Positions 17,167-26,419 are shown, counted from the first letter of the stretch. The stretch is DNA of 64,000 bases from Paraferrimonas sp. SM1919 (GCF_010993985.1 NZ_WINH01000002.1:160091-224090); one strand, 5' to 3'. The notes: generated by a model not told the origin, from the letters alone. Numbers and translations: made by a program.

Positions 17167-18003
17167 ATGGCGCTTATACGTTCGTTATTATTTGTTCCGG
17201 GTAACCGCCCGCAACGTTTTGCCAAAGCCTATAACGCCGGTAGTGATCTGATTTGTATCGACCTTGAGGACGCCGTCCCCCTTGCTGATAAAAATCAGGC
17301 CCGTGAACAGGTACAGGCTTATATTGAAAACCAGCGTGATATTTGTGTGCGTATTAACCCCCTTGATAGTGAAGAGGGACTCAGGGACCTTGAAGCCCTA
17401 GCCAAAGCACCGCCAACTGTGATCATGCTGGCCAAGTGTCAATCGGCCCAGCAAGTAGAGCAAGCCAACCGCGCTTTGGCGGCCACCGATTGCCAAATTA
17501 TCCCTTTGATAGAATCTATTGCCGGCCTTGAAAACGCTAAAGACATTGCCAGCTGTGACAACCTAAAAGCGATGATGTTTGGCGGTGCCGATATGGCATC
17601 AGAGCTGAGGTGTGCCTTTAGCTATGAGCCGTTATTAATGGTTCGCAGTCAATTAGTACTGGCGGCGGCTAAATATAATATTGATTTGATTGATGTGCCA
17701 TTTATAGATGTTAAAGATGAACAGGGCTTGCTTGAAGAAACCCGCAAAGTTCGCGCCCTTGGTTTTACCGGCAAAGCGGCCATCCACCCTAAGCAGCTGG
17801 CGGGCATTCACCAGGGTTTTTTGCCAAGTGTCAAACAGCTTGAGTTTGCTAATGAGGTGATTGCGGCGTTTGAGAAGAGTCAAAGCTCGGTGTTAGTGAT
17901 AGATGGCAAGATGATCGACAAACCTATTATTGAAGCTTGTCAGCGTCATTTGGCGCTTGCTCAGGCAGCAGCAAAAGACGGCATCGGCCAATTGAAGGAA
18001 TAA
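17167..18003 (+). CDS. CitE-like lyase (HpcH/HpaI family; citramalyl/malyl-CoA lyase type)
   Basis: 278 residues. It carries the CitE-like hallmarks: 'SLLFVPGNRP' with the CoA/oxyanion Arg region, 'DLEDAVP', 'LIESIAGLENA' with the metal-binding Glu, 'MFGGADMASEL', 'GKAAIHPKQ', and C-terminal 'VIDGKMIDKP'. Stand-alone members cleave citramalyl-CoA, malyl-CoA or methylmalyl-CoA to a 2-oxoacid (pyruvate or glyoxylate) and an acyl-CoA. No CitD/CitF partner genes are present, so it is not citrate lyase. The start is 1 base after the imidase stop and a MaoC hydratase follows, which is the usual pairing for hydrate-then-cleave pathways. Confidence 0.87.
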   Translation: MALIRSLLFVPGNRPQRFAKAYNAGSDLICIDLEDAVPLADKNQAREQVQAYIENQRDICVRINPLDSEEGLRDLEALAKAPPTVIMLAKCQSAQQVEQANRALAATDCQIIPLIESIAGLENAKDIASCDNLKAMMFGGADMASELRCAFSYEPLLMVRSQLVLAAAKYNIDLIDVPFIDVKDEQGLLEETRKVRALGFTGKAAIHPKQLAGIHQGFLPSVKQLEFANEVIAAFEKSQSSVLVIDGKMIDKPIIEACQRHLALAQAAAKDGIGQLKE

Positions 18004-18008
18004 TAAAA

Positions 18009-18527
18009 ATGGTACAAAAAGTAAAAAAAGTCGGTGAAAATCGTTACCGCGAAACATTTGGTCGCAGCTATGAAGAATTCCATATTGGTGATATTTACGA
18101 GCACCGTCCGGGCCGAACGATCACTAAAACCGATAATACTTGGTTTACTCTGCTAACCATGAATACTCACCCAATGCACTTCGATGATGAGTACGCCAAA
18201 GCCTCTGAATTCGAGCGCTGTATCGTTTGTTCTCCCTTTACGGTGGCATTAATGGTTGGAATGTCGGTTACTGATGTAAGCCAAAAAGCCATTGCTAACC
18301 TAGGTTGGGATGACATTAAGCTGACTCATCCATTATTTGAAGGTGACACCCTAACGGCTGAATCTGAAGTGTTAGATAAGCGAGAATCTAAGTCTCGTCC
18401 AGGAGCGGGGATAGTTACAGTCAAGACCACGGGCTTTAATCAAGATGGTCAAGTGGTATGTACCTTTGTTAGGAAAATGCTTATTGCTAAAGAAGGTCAT
18501 AGCGTTGAAGAACGTGTTAACTATTAA
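18009..18527 (+). CDS. MaoC-like hydratase (mesaconyl-CoA hydratase type)
   Basis: 172 residues from the ATG preceded by GAAGGA; a longer frame overlapping the lyase gene is not needed. Hot-dog fold hydratase-2 with 'LTMNTHPMHFDDEYA' (catalytic Asn/His region) and 'SVTDVSQKAIANLGWD'. This closely fits the mesaconyl-C4-CoA/2-methylfumaryl-CoA hydratase-like group rather than FabZ or short PhaJ proteins. It should add water to a branched unsaturated dicarboxyl-CoA to give the substrate of the CitE-type lyase upstream. Assignment to the subfamily is from memory. Confidence 0.84.
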   Translation: MVQKVKKVGENRYRETFGRSYEEFHIGDIYEHRPGRTITKTDNTWFTLLTMNTHPMHFDDEYAKASEFERCIVCSPFTVALMVGMSVTDVSQKAIANLGWDDIKLTHPLFEGDTLTAESEVLDKRESKSRPGAGIVTVKTTGFNQDGQVVCTFVRKMLIAKEGHSVEERVNY

Positions 18528-18557
18528 TCTGTGCAGTTTCAAAATAAGGAAAGCATC

Positions 18558-19733
18558 ATGAGCGAAACATGGTCAAAAGAAGATGAAATTGCCATCTTAG
18601 ACATGATTAATAAATGGGTTGAAAATGAAGTTCGACCCATTGCTAAAGAGCACGATCACGGTGATATTTACCCCCACGCCCTCGTTGAGCAAATGAAAGA
18701 TTTGGGATTATTTGGCGCGACCATAGGCCAAGAGTGGGGCGGTTTAGGTTTACCCGCATCTATTTACGCCAAAATTGTCATGAAAGTGGCCAGTGCTTGG
18801 ATGGCGCCGGGTGGCATCTTTAATTCGCACCTTATTCAAGCCTCTGCGATTGAGCGTTGTGGTACCCAAGGGCAAAAAGATAAGTTCTTACCCCGCATGG
18901 CCAGCGGTGAAATGCGCGGGGGTATTGCCCTAACTGAGCCCAACTGTGGTTCTGACTTACAGGCGATTACCACGACTGCGGTGCGTGATGGTGATGATTA
19001 CATTATCAATGGTACCAAAACTTGGATCACTAATTCACTGCATGGTAATTCGTTAGCGGTGTTGGTAAAAACCGATACTCAGATTCAGCCGCGACATAAA
19101 GGGACGTCAATGTTTATCGTTGAAACCAAAGATGCTGATGGTAATTACTTAGCAGGTGTGAAGGTGTCTAAGCTTGAGAAAATGGGCTACCGCGCAATTG
19201 ACTCTTGTGAAGTGGTATTTGAAGACTTCCGTGTACCAGCCGCTAACCTGATTGGTCTTGAAGAAGGTAAAGGCTTTAAGCAAGCGGTAGGTGGTCTAGA
19301 GCTTGGCCGTATTAACGTGGCGGCCCGTGGTGCGGGTGTTGCCCAAGGTTCACTAGAGCTGGCAGCCCGTTATGCCCAAGAGCGTCACACCATGGGTAAA
19401 CCGATTTGTGAGCACCAAGCCATTCAGCTAAAAATTGGTGAGATGGCGGCAAAAGTAGAAGCTTCACGTCTGCTGATTGAGCAAGCTGCGGCCAAGTACG
19501 ATGCCCATGAGCGTTGTGACATGGAAGCGGGCATGGCGAAATACTTCGCATCAGAAGCAGGTATGTACTGCTCTAACGAAGCCATGCGTATTTTTGGTGG
19601 TTACTGTTACTCGAAAGAGTATGACATCGAGCGTTACTATCGCGATGCACTGTTAATGTGTATTGGTGAGGGGACGAATGAGATGCAGAGGATTATTATC
19701 TCGAAACAGTACATAGCAAAGAACCCAATCTAG
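18558..19733 (+). CDS. Acyl-CoA dehydrogenase
   Basis: 391 residues from the ATG preceded by AGGA. Three-domain flavoprotein: FAD-binding 'ALTEPNCGSDLQAI', 'WITNS', 'GLELGRINVAARGAG', and the catalytic Glu in 'IGEGTNEMQRIIISKQ'. The short 'ISKQ' end and 'RIFGGYCY' resemble the branched-chain, glutaryl- and succinyl-type dehydrogenases more than long-chain ones. It would make the double bond of an acyl-CoA ahead of MaoC hydration. Last gene of the 16302-19733 operon. Confidence 0.88.
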   Translation: MSETWSKEDEIAILDMINKWVENEVRPIAKEHDHGDIYPHALVEQMKDLGLFGATIGQEWGGLGLPASIYAKIVMKVASAWMAPGGIFNSHLIQASAIERCGTQGQKDKFLPRMASGEMRGGIALTEPNCGSDLQAITTTAVRDGDDYIINGTKTWITNSLHGNSLAVLVKTDTQIQPRHKGTSMFIVETKDADGNYLAGVKVSKLEKMGYRAIDSCEVVFEDFRVPAANLIGLEEGKGFKQAVGGLELGRINVAARGAGVAQGSLELAARYAQERHTMGKPICEHQAIQLKIGEMAAKVEASRLLIEQAAAKYDAHERCDMEAGMAKYFASEAGMYCSNEAMRIFGGYCYSKEYDIERYYRDALLMCIGEGTNEMQRIIISKQYIAKNPI

Positions 19734-20343
19734 CTCTGCTTCGTCAGCATCATTTATGCAGCGTTGACTGCAAAAGCCGACCCGAGTCATTTAGGCAAGC
19801 TAAACTCCCCGGGCTCGCCTTTAATCATAAAAGGCGTCCTGTCTTTTTCCCTGCGGGCAGCTAAAGCTTTTCCTGAAAGCTTGGTGATGCCTTGTTATCA
19901 CTTCGCAATGCTTGTAATTACGTTCTGCTTCGTCAGCACCATTTATGCTACGTTGCTGCTAACTTTCACCCTAGTCATTTAGGCAAGCCCAATTAATAAA
20001 TAAAGAGGGGCTAGGGCTGAAAGTTATTGCGGCCTTGCCTAAATTTCCCTGACTGTGCAGAACCTTAAAAAAGCTGAGGTTTAATTCGGTTTAATCATAC
20101 ATGACTCCTGGAGTACTTCTTGACTAACAGGAGGGAGTATTCGGTGCTGATCATTTTTATGAATGCATTTCAGGAATTAGCTTATAGCCTCAAATTATAT
20201 TTGTAATTTATAGATAGCGAACCACTTTTTGACTGTATACGGTTATATGTACTTGATTTTTAACAAATTTCTATCCATTTTTTAAAGTTATTGTATCTTT
20301 AGGTCGTATTGTTCCTGAGTTGTTAATAGCTAAGGATTGAATA
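19734..20343. repeat. Non-coding region with 66-base direct repeats and an inverted copy
   Basis: 610 bases without a credible gene. Two imperfect copies of a roughly 66-base unit lie at 19735-19800 and 19924-19988: each begins TCTGCTTCGTCAGCA, has CATTTATGC, and ends AGTCATTTAGGCAAGC. The second copy runs into an inverted repeat: AACTTTCACCCTAG (19961-19974) pairs with CTAGGGCTGAAAGTT (20011-20025), and ATTTAGGCAAG (19978-19988) with CTTGCCTAAAT (20034-20044). The rest to 20343 is AT-rich and probably holds the promoter of the next gene. It looks like a decayed intergenic repeat family with possible termination or RNA-structure roles. Confidence 0.65.
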
Positions 20344-22989
20344 ATGACAAAAAAGCACTATTTAGCGTTATCTTTGGTGTCCATGCTTGTGGCATGTGGC
20401 GGGGAAGATGAAGTTAATTTACCAATGGCCAATGCCGATCATCTAACATTGACGGATAATCAACCTATTTTGGCTCAGGTTTTGGCGAATGATAGCCGAG
20501 GTGACAGTTCTGCAATTGAACTTGATAAAATCTTAACTACTCCAAGTCAATCTGAAGTCGCCATTGTTGGCGATGCGATAAGTATTACCCCTAATGCAGA
20601 TGCGACAGGTAAAGACTCCTTTGAATATCAGATCACCGACGGTGAGCAAACTAGCTCAGCAACAGTGACTGTTGTCTACACATCATCCCCAATTGCAATG
20701 GATGATATGGGAACGGTATTAAATGGGCAAGTTATCACCATCGATGCCATCGCAAATGATAGCGATTTAGATGGTGATGCGTTATCAATAATCAGCATTT
20801 CTGATGGTATCCATGGCCAAGCTTCGGTTGTAGATAACACAATTCAGTACTCGCCCAACGCAACAGCCTTGGGCAAAGAAATACTTACCTATGTAGTTTC
20901 TGATGGCTTGTTGACTACAGAAGCGACGATCACCATTGATTTACAGCAAAGCTTTACAATTAATGGTCAAGTTATAGAAACCCCTTATGTAGGGGATAAA
21001 GTATCTCTAGAAGTGCCAGGAACAACTTTTGATTCAACGATTCAACAAGATGGTAGTTACACTCTTGATGTTGTTGTGAGCTCACCAGACAGCCCAATAG
21101 TTTTAAACACTATAGCGGCAGATGGGAAAAATATTGATTACATTGATGTGGCAACCTACCTTGGGACTGCACAAGAAATCATTACTGGCTTAAATGATGA
21201 AAGAGTCGTGGCTAATGCAGACTTATCATACACCACTATGTCGAGTTATTTGTTTGCCACAGCAGGCTTGGGTAAGTCAGGGTTAAGCCAGTATGCCCAC
21301 TTAAATGATTATACTATTGCAACAGAAAGTGTTGCAGAACAACTTACCTACCAATATGCAGCTTGGATTAAGTTACTTAACGAAGCCACATTAGATACAG
21401 CGCCCCCGCTACCATTTGGATTTTCTTCATTATCTAAGATGTTTGAATTGGCTGACGATACTGCATCAACCAAAGAAATTTGGGATAAATTCTTAAGCGA
21501 GGGATCGTACCTTTTCCAGAGTAATGGTTGGGGTTGGGACTTCCCTATGTTTAAGAGCATGCACCGTTTTGCCTTAGCTGCAATTGTTGAGAGAGAATCG
21601 CCGCAATTACTCACTAGTGCAATGGTCGCGAATAAGGAGTTCATTCTTTCAGATGTCGCTAGAGAAGGCTTATTTTCGGCTGATGGTTCAGGGTTAACAT
21701 TTGCCGATGGTGTGTTCAGTAATAGCTTGGTTGGCTTGTACTCTCAGACGATAACAGGTGAATATAGCGTTACTGATAACGATGCATTGGTGTTGGGTAA
21801 TCCTCTAGAGGGCTTTAATAGCTGGAATACTGGTTTTAATATTTACAGTGTTGATTATTTACGACGTGAATTATTAGAATATGGTTTTTCAAAATCCTAT
21901 ATTGATACCGTAGCAGCAGTTGCTCAGGAACAGTTTGACTTAGGTAATACTGTGTCTCTTGATCTTGCTCAGCATGCAGGTGAGACTAAATTACATATCA
22001 TTGATACTGATATCTCTAATTATGAAATTGCTGAGGTTCAATATTCAGAAAGAGAGGTGTTCTTAGTAATTGATGGCGTTTCTACGGACTCATTTGGTAA
22101 AGAAGCTGTTGAAAAATGGGTTGATTACTATGTAATGGAATTCGATGTTGAGTCACTGTTTGCAGATAAAGACCTCAGCGAACTAGCGGGGAAATGGGTA
22201 CTTAATACCCTGCAGGATACTGAATTCTATTTTAACAGTGTATATAACGCAGCTGTCGCTGATGTATTCATCATTTCAACGGAATCTAACCAAGTCACCA
22301 GTCAGCAATTTGGTGATAGTTACGAGGTGAGTCTAATTAATGGCGTATTATCTTTAACGAATGATAGTGTCCGTTATGATTTTGTACCCTACAAACAAAA
22401 TGGCAAGTACTATAAAGCGAAATTCATAGTCACTGATGATGCTGGTGTTCGTTTTGGTGCTGTCGATTTAATTAAATTTGATGAATCAGCGGTGGCATTT
22501 GAGTCTAATTTAGTCACTGAATTCCCTTATGTATGGGCCGCAGACTTATTTGGCATAGGACCTCTATCACAAAGTGGTGACATGCCAGATTTAGAGGGGT
22601 TATGGGCTTATCAATTTAATAGTGATGGCACCATGAATAGAGGGATTAGTGGTAATTTGTGGGAGTATGGTTATTCCATACTTATGGGTGACAGTAATTA
22701 TACTTGGGAATTAGTTGATGGTGTAATTGCTACTCAATCCATTCGTGAGCGTAAAGAAGACTATAGAACTTGGTTGCCGATTGCTATCGAAGAAGATGGA
22801 TCTGTGTATGTATTAGAGCAGCACCTTCGCGGAGATGATGATTATTATGGTAATGGTGACGGGGTGGTAAGCCCAGATGAAGTGAAAGTATATTTCCCTT
22901 ATCGAATAAATAAGCTTAGACAAATAGACCTATCTAACTATGGGGATGTTTGGGATGACTCTTACTCGAATTGGTTGAATAACCAGTAG
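20344..22989 (+). CDS. Large surface lipoprotein with cadherin-like tandem repeats
   Basis: 881 residues. Lipoprotein signal with lipobox 'SMLVAC' (Cys about 18) followed by Gly-Gly-Glu-Asp. Residues about 28-205 hold two tandem-95/cadherin-like Ig repeats ('LANDSRGDSSAIEL', 'IANDSDLDGDALSI'; 'GKDSFEYQITDG', 'GKEILTYVVSDG'), with Asp motifs suited to calcium. From about 205 to the end is a unique region I do not recognise, with many Tyr and Trp and an EF-hand-like 'GNGDGVVSPDEVKV' near 855. Likely anchored in the outer membrane and exposed. Function unknown; adhesion or polysaccharide binding would be guesses. Confidence 0.8.
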   Translation: MTKKHYLALSLVSMLVACGGEDEVNLPMANADHLTLTDNQPILAQVLANDSRGDSSAIELDKILTTPSQSEVAIVGDAISITPNADATGKDSFEYQITDGEQTSSATVTVVYTSSPIAMDDMGTVLNGQVITIDAIANDSDLDGDALSIISISDGIHGQASVVDNTIQYSPNATALGKEILTYVVSDGLLTTEATITIDLQQSFTINGQVIETPYVGDKVSLEVPGTTFDSTIQQDGSYTLDVVVSSPDSPIVLNTIAADGKNIDYIDVATYLGTAQEIITGLNDERVVANADLSYTTMSSYLFATAGLGKSGLSQYAHLNDYTIATESVAEQLTYQYAAWIKLLNEATLDTAPPLPFGFSSLSKMFELADDTASTKEIWDKFLSEGSYLFQSNGWGWDFPMFKSMHRFALAAIVERESPQLLTSAMVANKEFILSDVAREGLFSADGSGLTFADGVFSNSLVGLYSQTITGEYSVTDNDALVLGNPLEGFNSWNTGFNIYSVDYLRRELLEYGFSKSYIDTVAAVAQEQFDLGNTVSLDLAQHAGETKLHIIDTDISNYEIAEVQYSEREVFLVIDGVSTDSFGKEAVEKWVDYYVMEFDVESLFADKDLSELAGKWVLNTLQDTEFYFNSVYNAAVADVFIISTESNQVTSQQFGDSYEVSLINGVLSLTNDSVRYDFVPYKQNGKYYKAKFIVTDDAGVRFGAVDLIKFDESAVAFESNLVTEFPYVWAADLFGIGPLSQSGDMPDLEGLWAYQFNSDGTMNRGISGNLWEYGYSILMGDSNYTWELVDGVIATQSIRERKEDYRTWLPIAIEEDGSVYVLEQHLRGDDDYYGNGDGVVSPDEVKVYFPYRINKLRQIDLSNYGDVWDDSYSNWLNNQ

Positions 22990-23012
22990 TCTTATTTATA
23001 AATCAAAATTTG

Positions 23013-23036
23013 AGCCCTGATTATCAGGGCTTTTTA
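23013..23036 (+). terminator. Rho-independent terminator after the large lipoprotein
   Basis: Eight-bp perfect stem AGCCCTGA/TCAGGGCT with a TTA loop followed by TTTT and A-rich sequence. Confidence 0.88.
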
Positions 23037-23074
23037 AAAATAAATAAAATAATTATTCTATAAGGATCTTTAGA

Positions 23075-23692
23075 ATGAAAAAATATCTTATCTTACTTGC
23101 CGCATTAACTACTCTGTCCACGCACGTAATGGCTAAAACTGATAAAGTTAAAGCTACTGAAGTAGAAAATAAAGGCGCTGAGGGAGGCTTCTATATCGGT
23201 GCAATGTTAACTACTGCGACAATCGAGTTTAAAGCATCAAGTAAGCTATATCGCGAAGGCGATCCTACCGTTCTAACAGGTGTTGTTGGTTATGAATTTA
23301 ACAAATATTTTGCCGTGGAAGGTCGTTATGGTGGGTCAGTTAGTGACGGAGATGTACCAGAAGATAGTGAAGGCTGGTGGATTACATATTACCCCGCAAA
23401 AATGAAAGTTGATAACGTGAAAGGTGTATACGCTAAACTGTCGTGGCCTATCAATGAAAAAATAACACCGTATGCGATCGTGGGCAGAACTTCAGGTGAG
23501 TTATCTTTTACTTATCCAGGCTATAACAACCATGTAACGGAAAAAGAGCCAGAATCATCAACAAGCTATGGTGCCGGTGTTAATTTAAATGTAAATAAAC
23601 ACCTTAGATTAGGGGTTGAATATACAAAGTACTTTAATATTGAAGAACTTAGAGCCTCTGGGTTATCTTTCGTGGCGAGCATCAAGTTTTAA
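23075..23692 (+). CDS. Small outer-membrane beta-barrel protein
   Basis: 205 residues with Sec signal peptide (about 1-20, cleaved after 'VMA'). The mature part has about eight amphipathic strands ('GGFYIGAMLTTATIEF', 'GVVGYEFNKYFAVEGRYGG', 'LRLGVEYTKYFNI') and ends in Phe ('VASIKF'), the usual C-terminal signature for BAM-dependent insertion. It fits the OmpA-like/OmpW-like eight-strand barrel family (PF13505 type). AAGGATC ribosome site. Its role is not evident. Confidence 0.83.
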   Translation: MKKYLILLAALTTLSTHVMAKTDKVKATEVENKGAEGGFYIGAMLTTATIEFKASSKLYREGDPTVLTGVVGYEFNKYFAVEGRYGGSVSDGDVPEDSEGWWITYYPAKMKVDNVKGVYAKLSWPINEKITPYAIVGRTSGELSFTYPGYNNHVTEKEPESSTSYGAGVNLNVNKHLRLGVEYTKYFNIEELRASGLSFVASIKF

Positions 23693-23741
23693 ATAGCGAG
23701 CTCAAGATTTACTAAGAAGTTTTGATAAGGTTTTGAAATTA

Positions 23742-23767
23742 AATCCGATTTTAAGTCGGATTTTTTC
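23742..23767 (+). terminator. Rho-independent terminator after the beta-barrel gene
   Basis: Stem AATCCGA/TCGGATT with a 7-base loop followed by TTTT. Confidence 0.82.
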
Positions 23768-23864
23768 GTTTTGGAGTTATGAATCTTTTGCGATTGAACT
23801 GGTGAAAACAGTTTTTGCATTTCTTCATGTTTTTGTTTAATTTGAATTGCGGAGGGATAATTCT

Positions 23865-24365
23865 ATGCGTTTGATAATATTATTTATTTTGTTGTTTGTT
23901 AGTGCTTGTGCGGTGCCGATTTCTGGCGAGCCAAAATTAAATTTATATAAGGGTAGTCAGGCACTGCCTTATCGTTTAGTGACTGACATTAAAGAGCCTG
24001 AGCAATTAACTAAGCTTCATCAATCATTGGCGCAACTGGGGTTTCGTAAGGCCTCTGCAGCAGACAGTCAAGTTCAGCGGGTGGCGGTTACTGTGACAGA
24101 TCGGTCAAGTGATGTTAGCACCCCAAGGTGGCGCAGTTACACCGATGCTAACGGTTCGGTGCGAGTAGAGATAGATCCTGGGGCTTATAACACCATAAGA
24201 ATGCATCAGTGGCATATTTTATTAGCATCTGCTCCTGGGCAATCATCAATAAAACCTTGGTCTATTGCTATCGAGATTTATGGAGCAGTAAATCAGCAAC
24301 AAGCGATTGATTATTTTGCCAGTAGATTCATGCCCTCTAAGGTTAGCAAAACATCAACGCACTGA
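23865..24365 (+). CDS. Lipoprotein of unknown function
   Basis: 166 residues from the ATG preceded by GGAGG at 23851-23855; an in-frame ATG six codons earlier overlaps that site. Signal peptide with lipobox 'LFVSAC' (Cys about 16). The mature protein is mixed alpha/beta with 'RVAVTVTDRSSDV' and 'AIEIYGAVNQQQAI'. I do not recognise a domain. It ends 12 bases before the convergent LysR gene. Confidence 0.75.
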   Translation: MRLIILFILLFVSACAVPISGEPKLNLYKGSQALPYRLVTDIKEPEQLTKLHQSLAQLGFRKASAADSQVQRVAVTVTDRSSDVSTPRWRSYTDANGSVRVEIDPGAYNTIRMHQWHILLASAPGQSSIKPWSIAIEIYGAVNQQQAIDYFASRFMPSKVSKTSTH

Positions 24366-24377
24366 AGTAAACAGTCA

Positions 24378-25274
24378 TTAAGCGCTTAGCTCTGCAGTTA
24401 AATGCTCGACCAAGTAATCAATAAACAATCGAGTATTTAACGAAATCTTGCTGTTGGCAGGGTAAAGCGCATTAATGTTGTGCTGAACCTTGCTAAAGGG
24501 GCTTAATACTGTTGTCAGTTGCTGGCGCATCTCTTGAGTAACCATAAAGTCGGGTACGCAGGCAATACCTAAGCCGCTGGCGGCGGCTTCTAATAGAGGC
24601 AAGCCATTGTTGCTGCGATAATTACCAGTCACTCTTATTGCTAACTCTTTACCTTGATCTTCAAAATACCAAAAACAATCCCTTTTAACGGTATTGGTGT
24701 AAAGCAAACAGTTGTGCTGCTCAAGGTCTGAGGGGTGCTGCAGACTTGGGGCATTGTTTAAATATTGGGGAGAGGCAACGGTGAGTAGCTTAGTTGTGCC
24801 TAGTACTCTGGAACGGTAATTGGAATCCTTTAAAGTGCCGATACGAATCGCCAGATCGTAGCCTTCTTCAATTAAATTGGTTTGCGAATCAGAGAAATTA
24901 AGTTGCATATTAATATCTGGATAGCGCTTTAAGAACCCTTGGATATGTTTGGTTAAGTACATCTGGCCAAAAGTAAATGGCGCAATAACTTTGAGGCTAC
25001 CTTGGGGTTGTCCGCGTAATTTGTCGAGATCGTTTTCTATTTCTAAAAGTGTGTTTTTAAGTGTGCAACAGTGCTGGTATAGGCTTCTGCCTGCCTCTGT
25101 TAAGCTTAGGCTGCGGGTACTTCTTAATAACAGCTGCATACCCAATCGTGCTTCTAATTCAGTGATCTTTTTACTCACTAAAGACCGCGAAAGCTTGAGC
25201 TCATCTGCCGCCCTGGTAAAACTTTGGCAATCTACCACCAGTATAAATACCAACAAGTCGTCTATTTTTTGCAT
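24378..25274 (-). CDS. LysR-family transcriptional regulator
   Basis: 298 residues from the internal ATG that begins 'MQKIDDLLVF'; the 40 residues available upstream do not look like protein. N-terminal winged helix-turn-helix 'SFTRAADELKLSRSLVSKKITELEARLG' region (about 17-45), here in short 'TRAADELKLSRSLVSK'. C-terminal periplasmic-binding-like effector domain ('YDLAIRIG', 'GLGIACVPDF'). It belongs to the CrgA/DmlR-like branch. It is divergent from the lipoprotein gene at 25380, its likeliest target. Confidence 0.93.
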   Translation of the reverse strand: MQKIDDLLVFILVVDCQSFTRAADELKLSRSLVSKKITELEARLGMQLLLRSTRSLSLTEAGRSLYQHCCTLKNTLLEIENDLDKLRGQPQGSLKVIAPFTFGQMYLTKHIQGFLKRYPDINMQLNFSDSQTNLIEEGYDLAIRIGTLKDSNYRSRVLGTTKLLTVASPQYLNNAPSLQHPSDLEQHNCLLYTNTVKRDCFWYFEDQGKELAIRVTGNYRSNNGLPLLEAAASGLGIACVPDFMVTQEMRQQLTTVLSPFSKVQHNINALYPANSKISLNTRLFIDYLVEHLTAELSA

Positions 25275-25379
25275 GATTAGTAATGTTTTGTAAACAGTGA
25301 TTTTATTATTGGCTAGTTTATCGTGACTAATACCCTTTGTACAATTTGTAAAAATTGAACGCATAAGAAGGAATAAGTC

Positions 25380-26309
25380 GTGAAAGTTAATCATAAAATG
25401 TCGCTACTAGCAGTATCTCTAACGGCCACTTTATTGGCTGGTTGTAATAGTGATGATAACCAAACTGAGGTGGAAACCATCCCAGAAGCATATTTAACAA
25501 GTTCAGAAGTCGACTTTGCTAATTGCCGTGAAATCGCTGGTGGCATCACTGTGGCCAAATCTGCTTTAACAGCAAACATCCCAAGTGATGTGCCAGTATT
25601 CAGTTTGACTGATATGGGGTTTGTGTTTGATGGTTCAGACGACTTAGGGATGCTAATTGTACGCTCACTTAGTTGTGAAGCGGTGCAAGTGACCGACAGC
25701 GAAGGTAACCAAAACTTGGATGAAAATATTACTATTGTTCAAGTTGGCGCACCAATCGATACCAGTAACTTACCGGCTACGCATTTTAACTATGACGGCC
25801 ACAATGGTGCAGATTTTAATATTTATACCCTTAACTACACCACCTCTTCACCAGCGTACTTTGGCGCATTAGAGCGTGCCGGTTTTAAAAATGCTTCGCT
25901 TAATACCAGTATTACAAATCAATTGGTGGATTTAGATCAAGAGCAATGCAGCAATGCTTATTTATCAGTGAATGTGCCTGATAGCGGTGATTATGGCTTA
26001 ACCATTAGCGGCGAAGTGGTTGAGGCGACTGAGCAGTGTCATGTGGGCGGGGTTAATTTCATTGGTAACTGGTGGTCAAAACAAGATGCCAAAGTCGCGG
26101 TGATGAGCAATTTAGTTAATGACCAAACTTACACCGAAACAGCTGGTGCAAACGTGTTTGTCAGCAGTGTTGCAGGCAGCAAATTAAGCGAAATTATGGG
26201 CTCAACCATGACTCGATTCACCGGTTTTTCTGGTAGCGGATTTTTACCATCGGGTGGCTTAGGGGATGTCGATATGCATATTCAGGCGTTATCGGATTCA
26301 GGTTATTAG
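25380..26309 (+). CDS. Lipoprotein of unknown function
   Basis: 309 residues from a GTG preceded by AAGGAATAA. Lipobox 'TLLAGC' (Cys about 22) followed by an Asn/Ser/Asp linker. The mature part has four spaced cysteines ('FANCREI', 'SLSCEAV', 'EQCSNAY', 'EQCHVGG'), which could form two periplasmic disulfides, and many beta strands. No family recognised. The divergent LysR gene lies 105 bases away and may control it. Confidence 0.75.
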   Translation: MKVNHKMSLLAVSLTATLLAGCNSDDNQTEVETIPEAYLTSSEVDFANCREIAGGITVAKSALTANIPSDVPVFSLTDMGFVFDGSDDLGMLIVRSLSCEAVQVTDSEGNQNLDENITIVQVGAPIDTSNLPATHFNYDGHNGADFNIYTLNYTTSSPAYFGALERAGFKNASLNTSITNQLVDLDQEQCSNAYLSVNVPDSGDYGLTISGEVVEATEQCHVGGVNFIGNWWSKQDAKVAVMSNLVNDQTYTETAGANVFVSSVAGSKLSEIMGSTMTRFTGFSGSGFLPSGGLGDVDMHIQALSDSGY

Positions 26310-26341
26310 TCCGTTTAACTAAGTACTACAGGATTGAAAAT

Positions 26342-26369
26342 CAGGTAGGTCAATGATTTGGCCTGCCTG
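26342..26369 (+). other. Hairpin between two lipoprotein genes
   Basis: CAGGTAGG pairs with CCTGCCTG (one G-T pair) around a 12-base loop, without a T-run. It may act as a weak terminator of the gene at 25380 or an mRNA end protector. Confidence 0.4.
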
Positions 26370-26419
26370 TAAATATTAGGGTTACAGCGCTCGTTAATCA
26401 GCAATACAAGGAAAAGGTT

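Noticed and set aside
19764-19982. 72-residue plus-strand frame in the repeat region
   Set aside because: Lies across the two direct repeats, has no ribosome site, and its sequence is a translation of repeat DNA.
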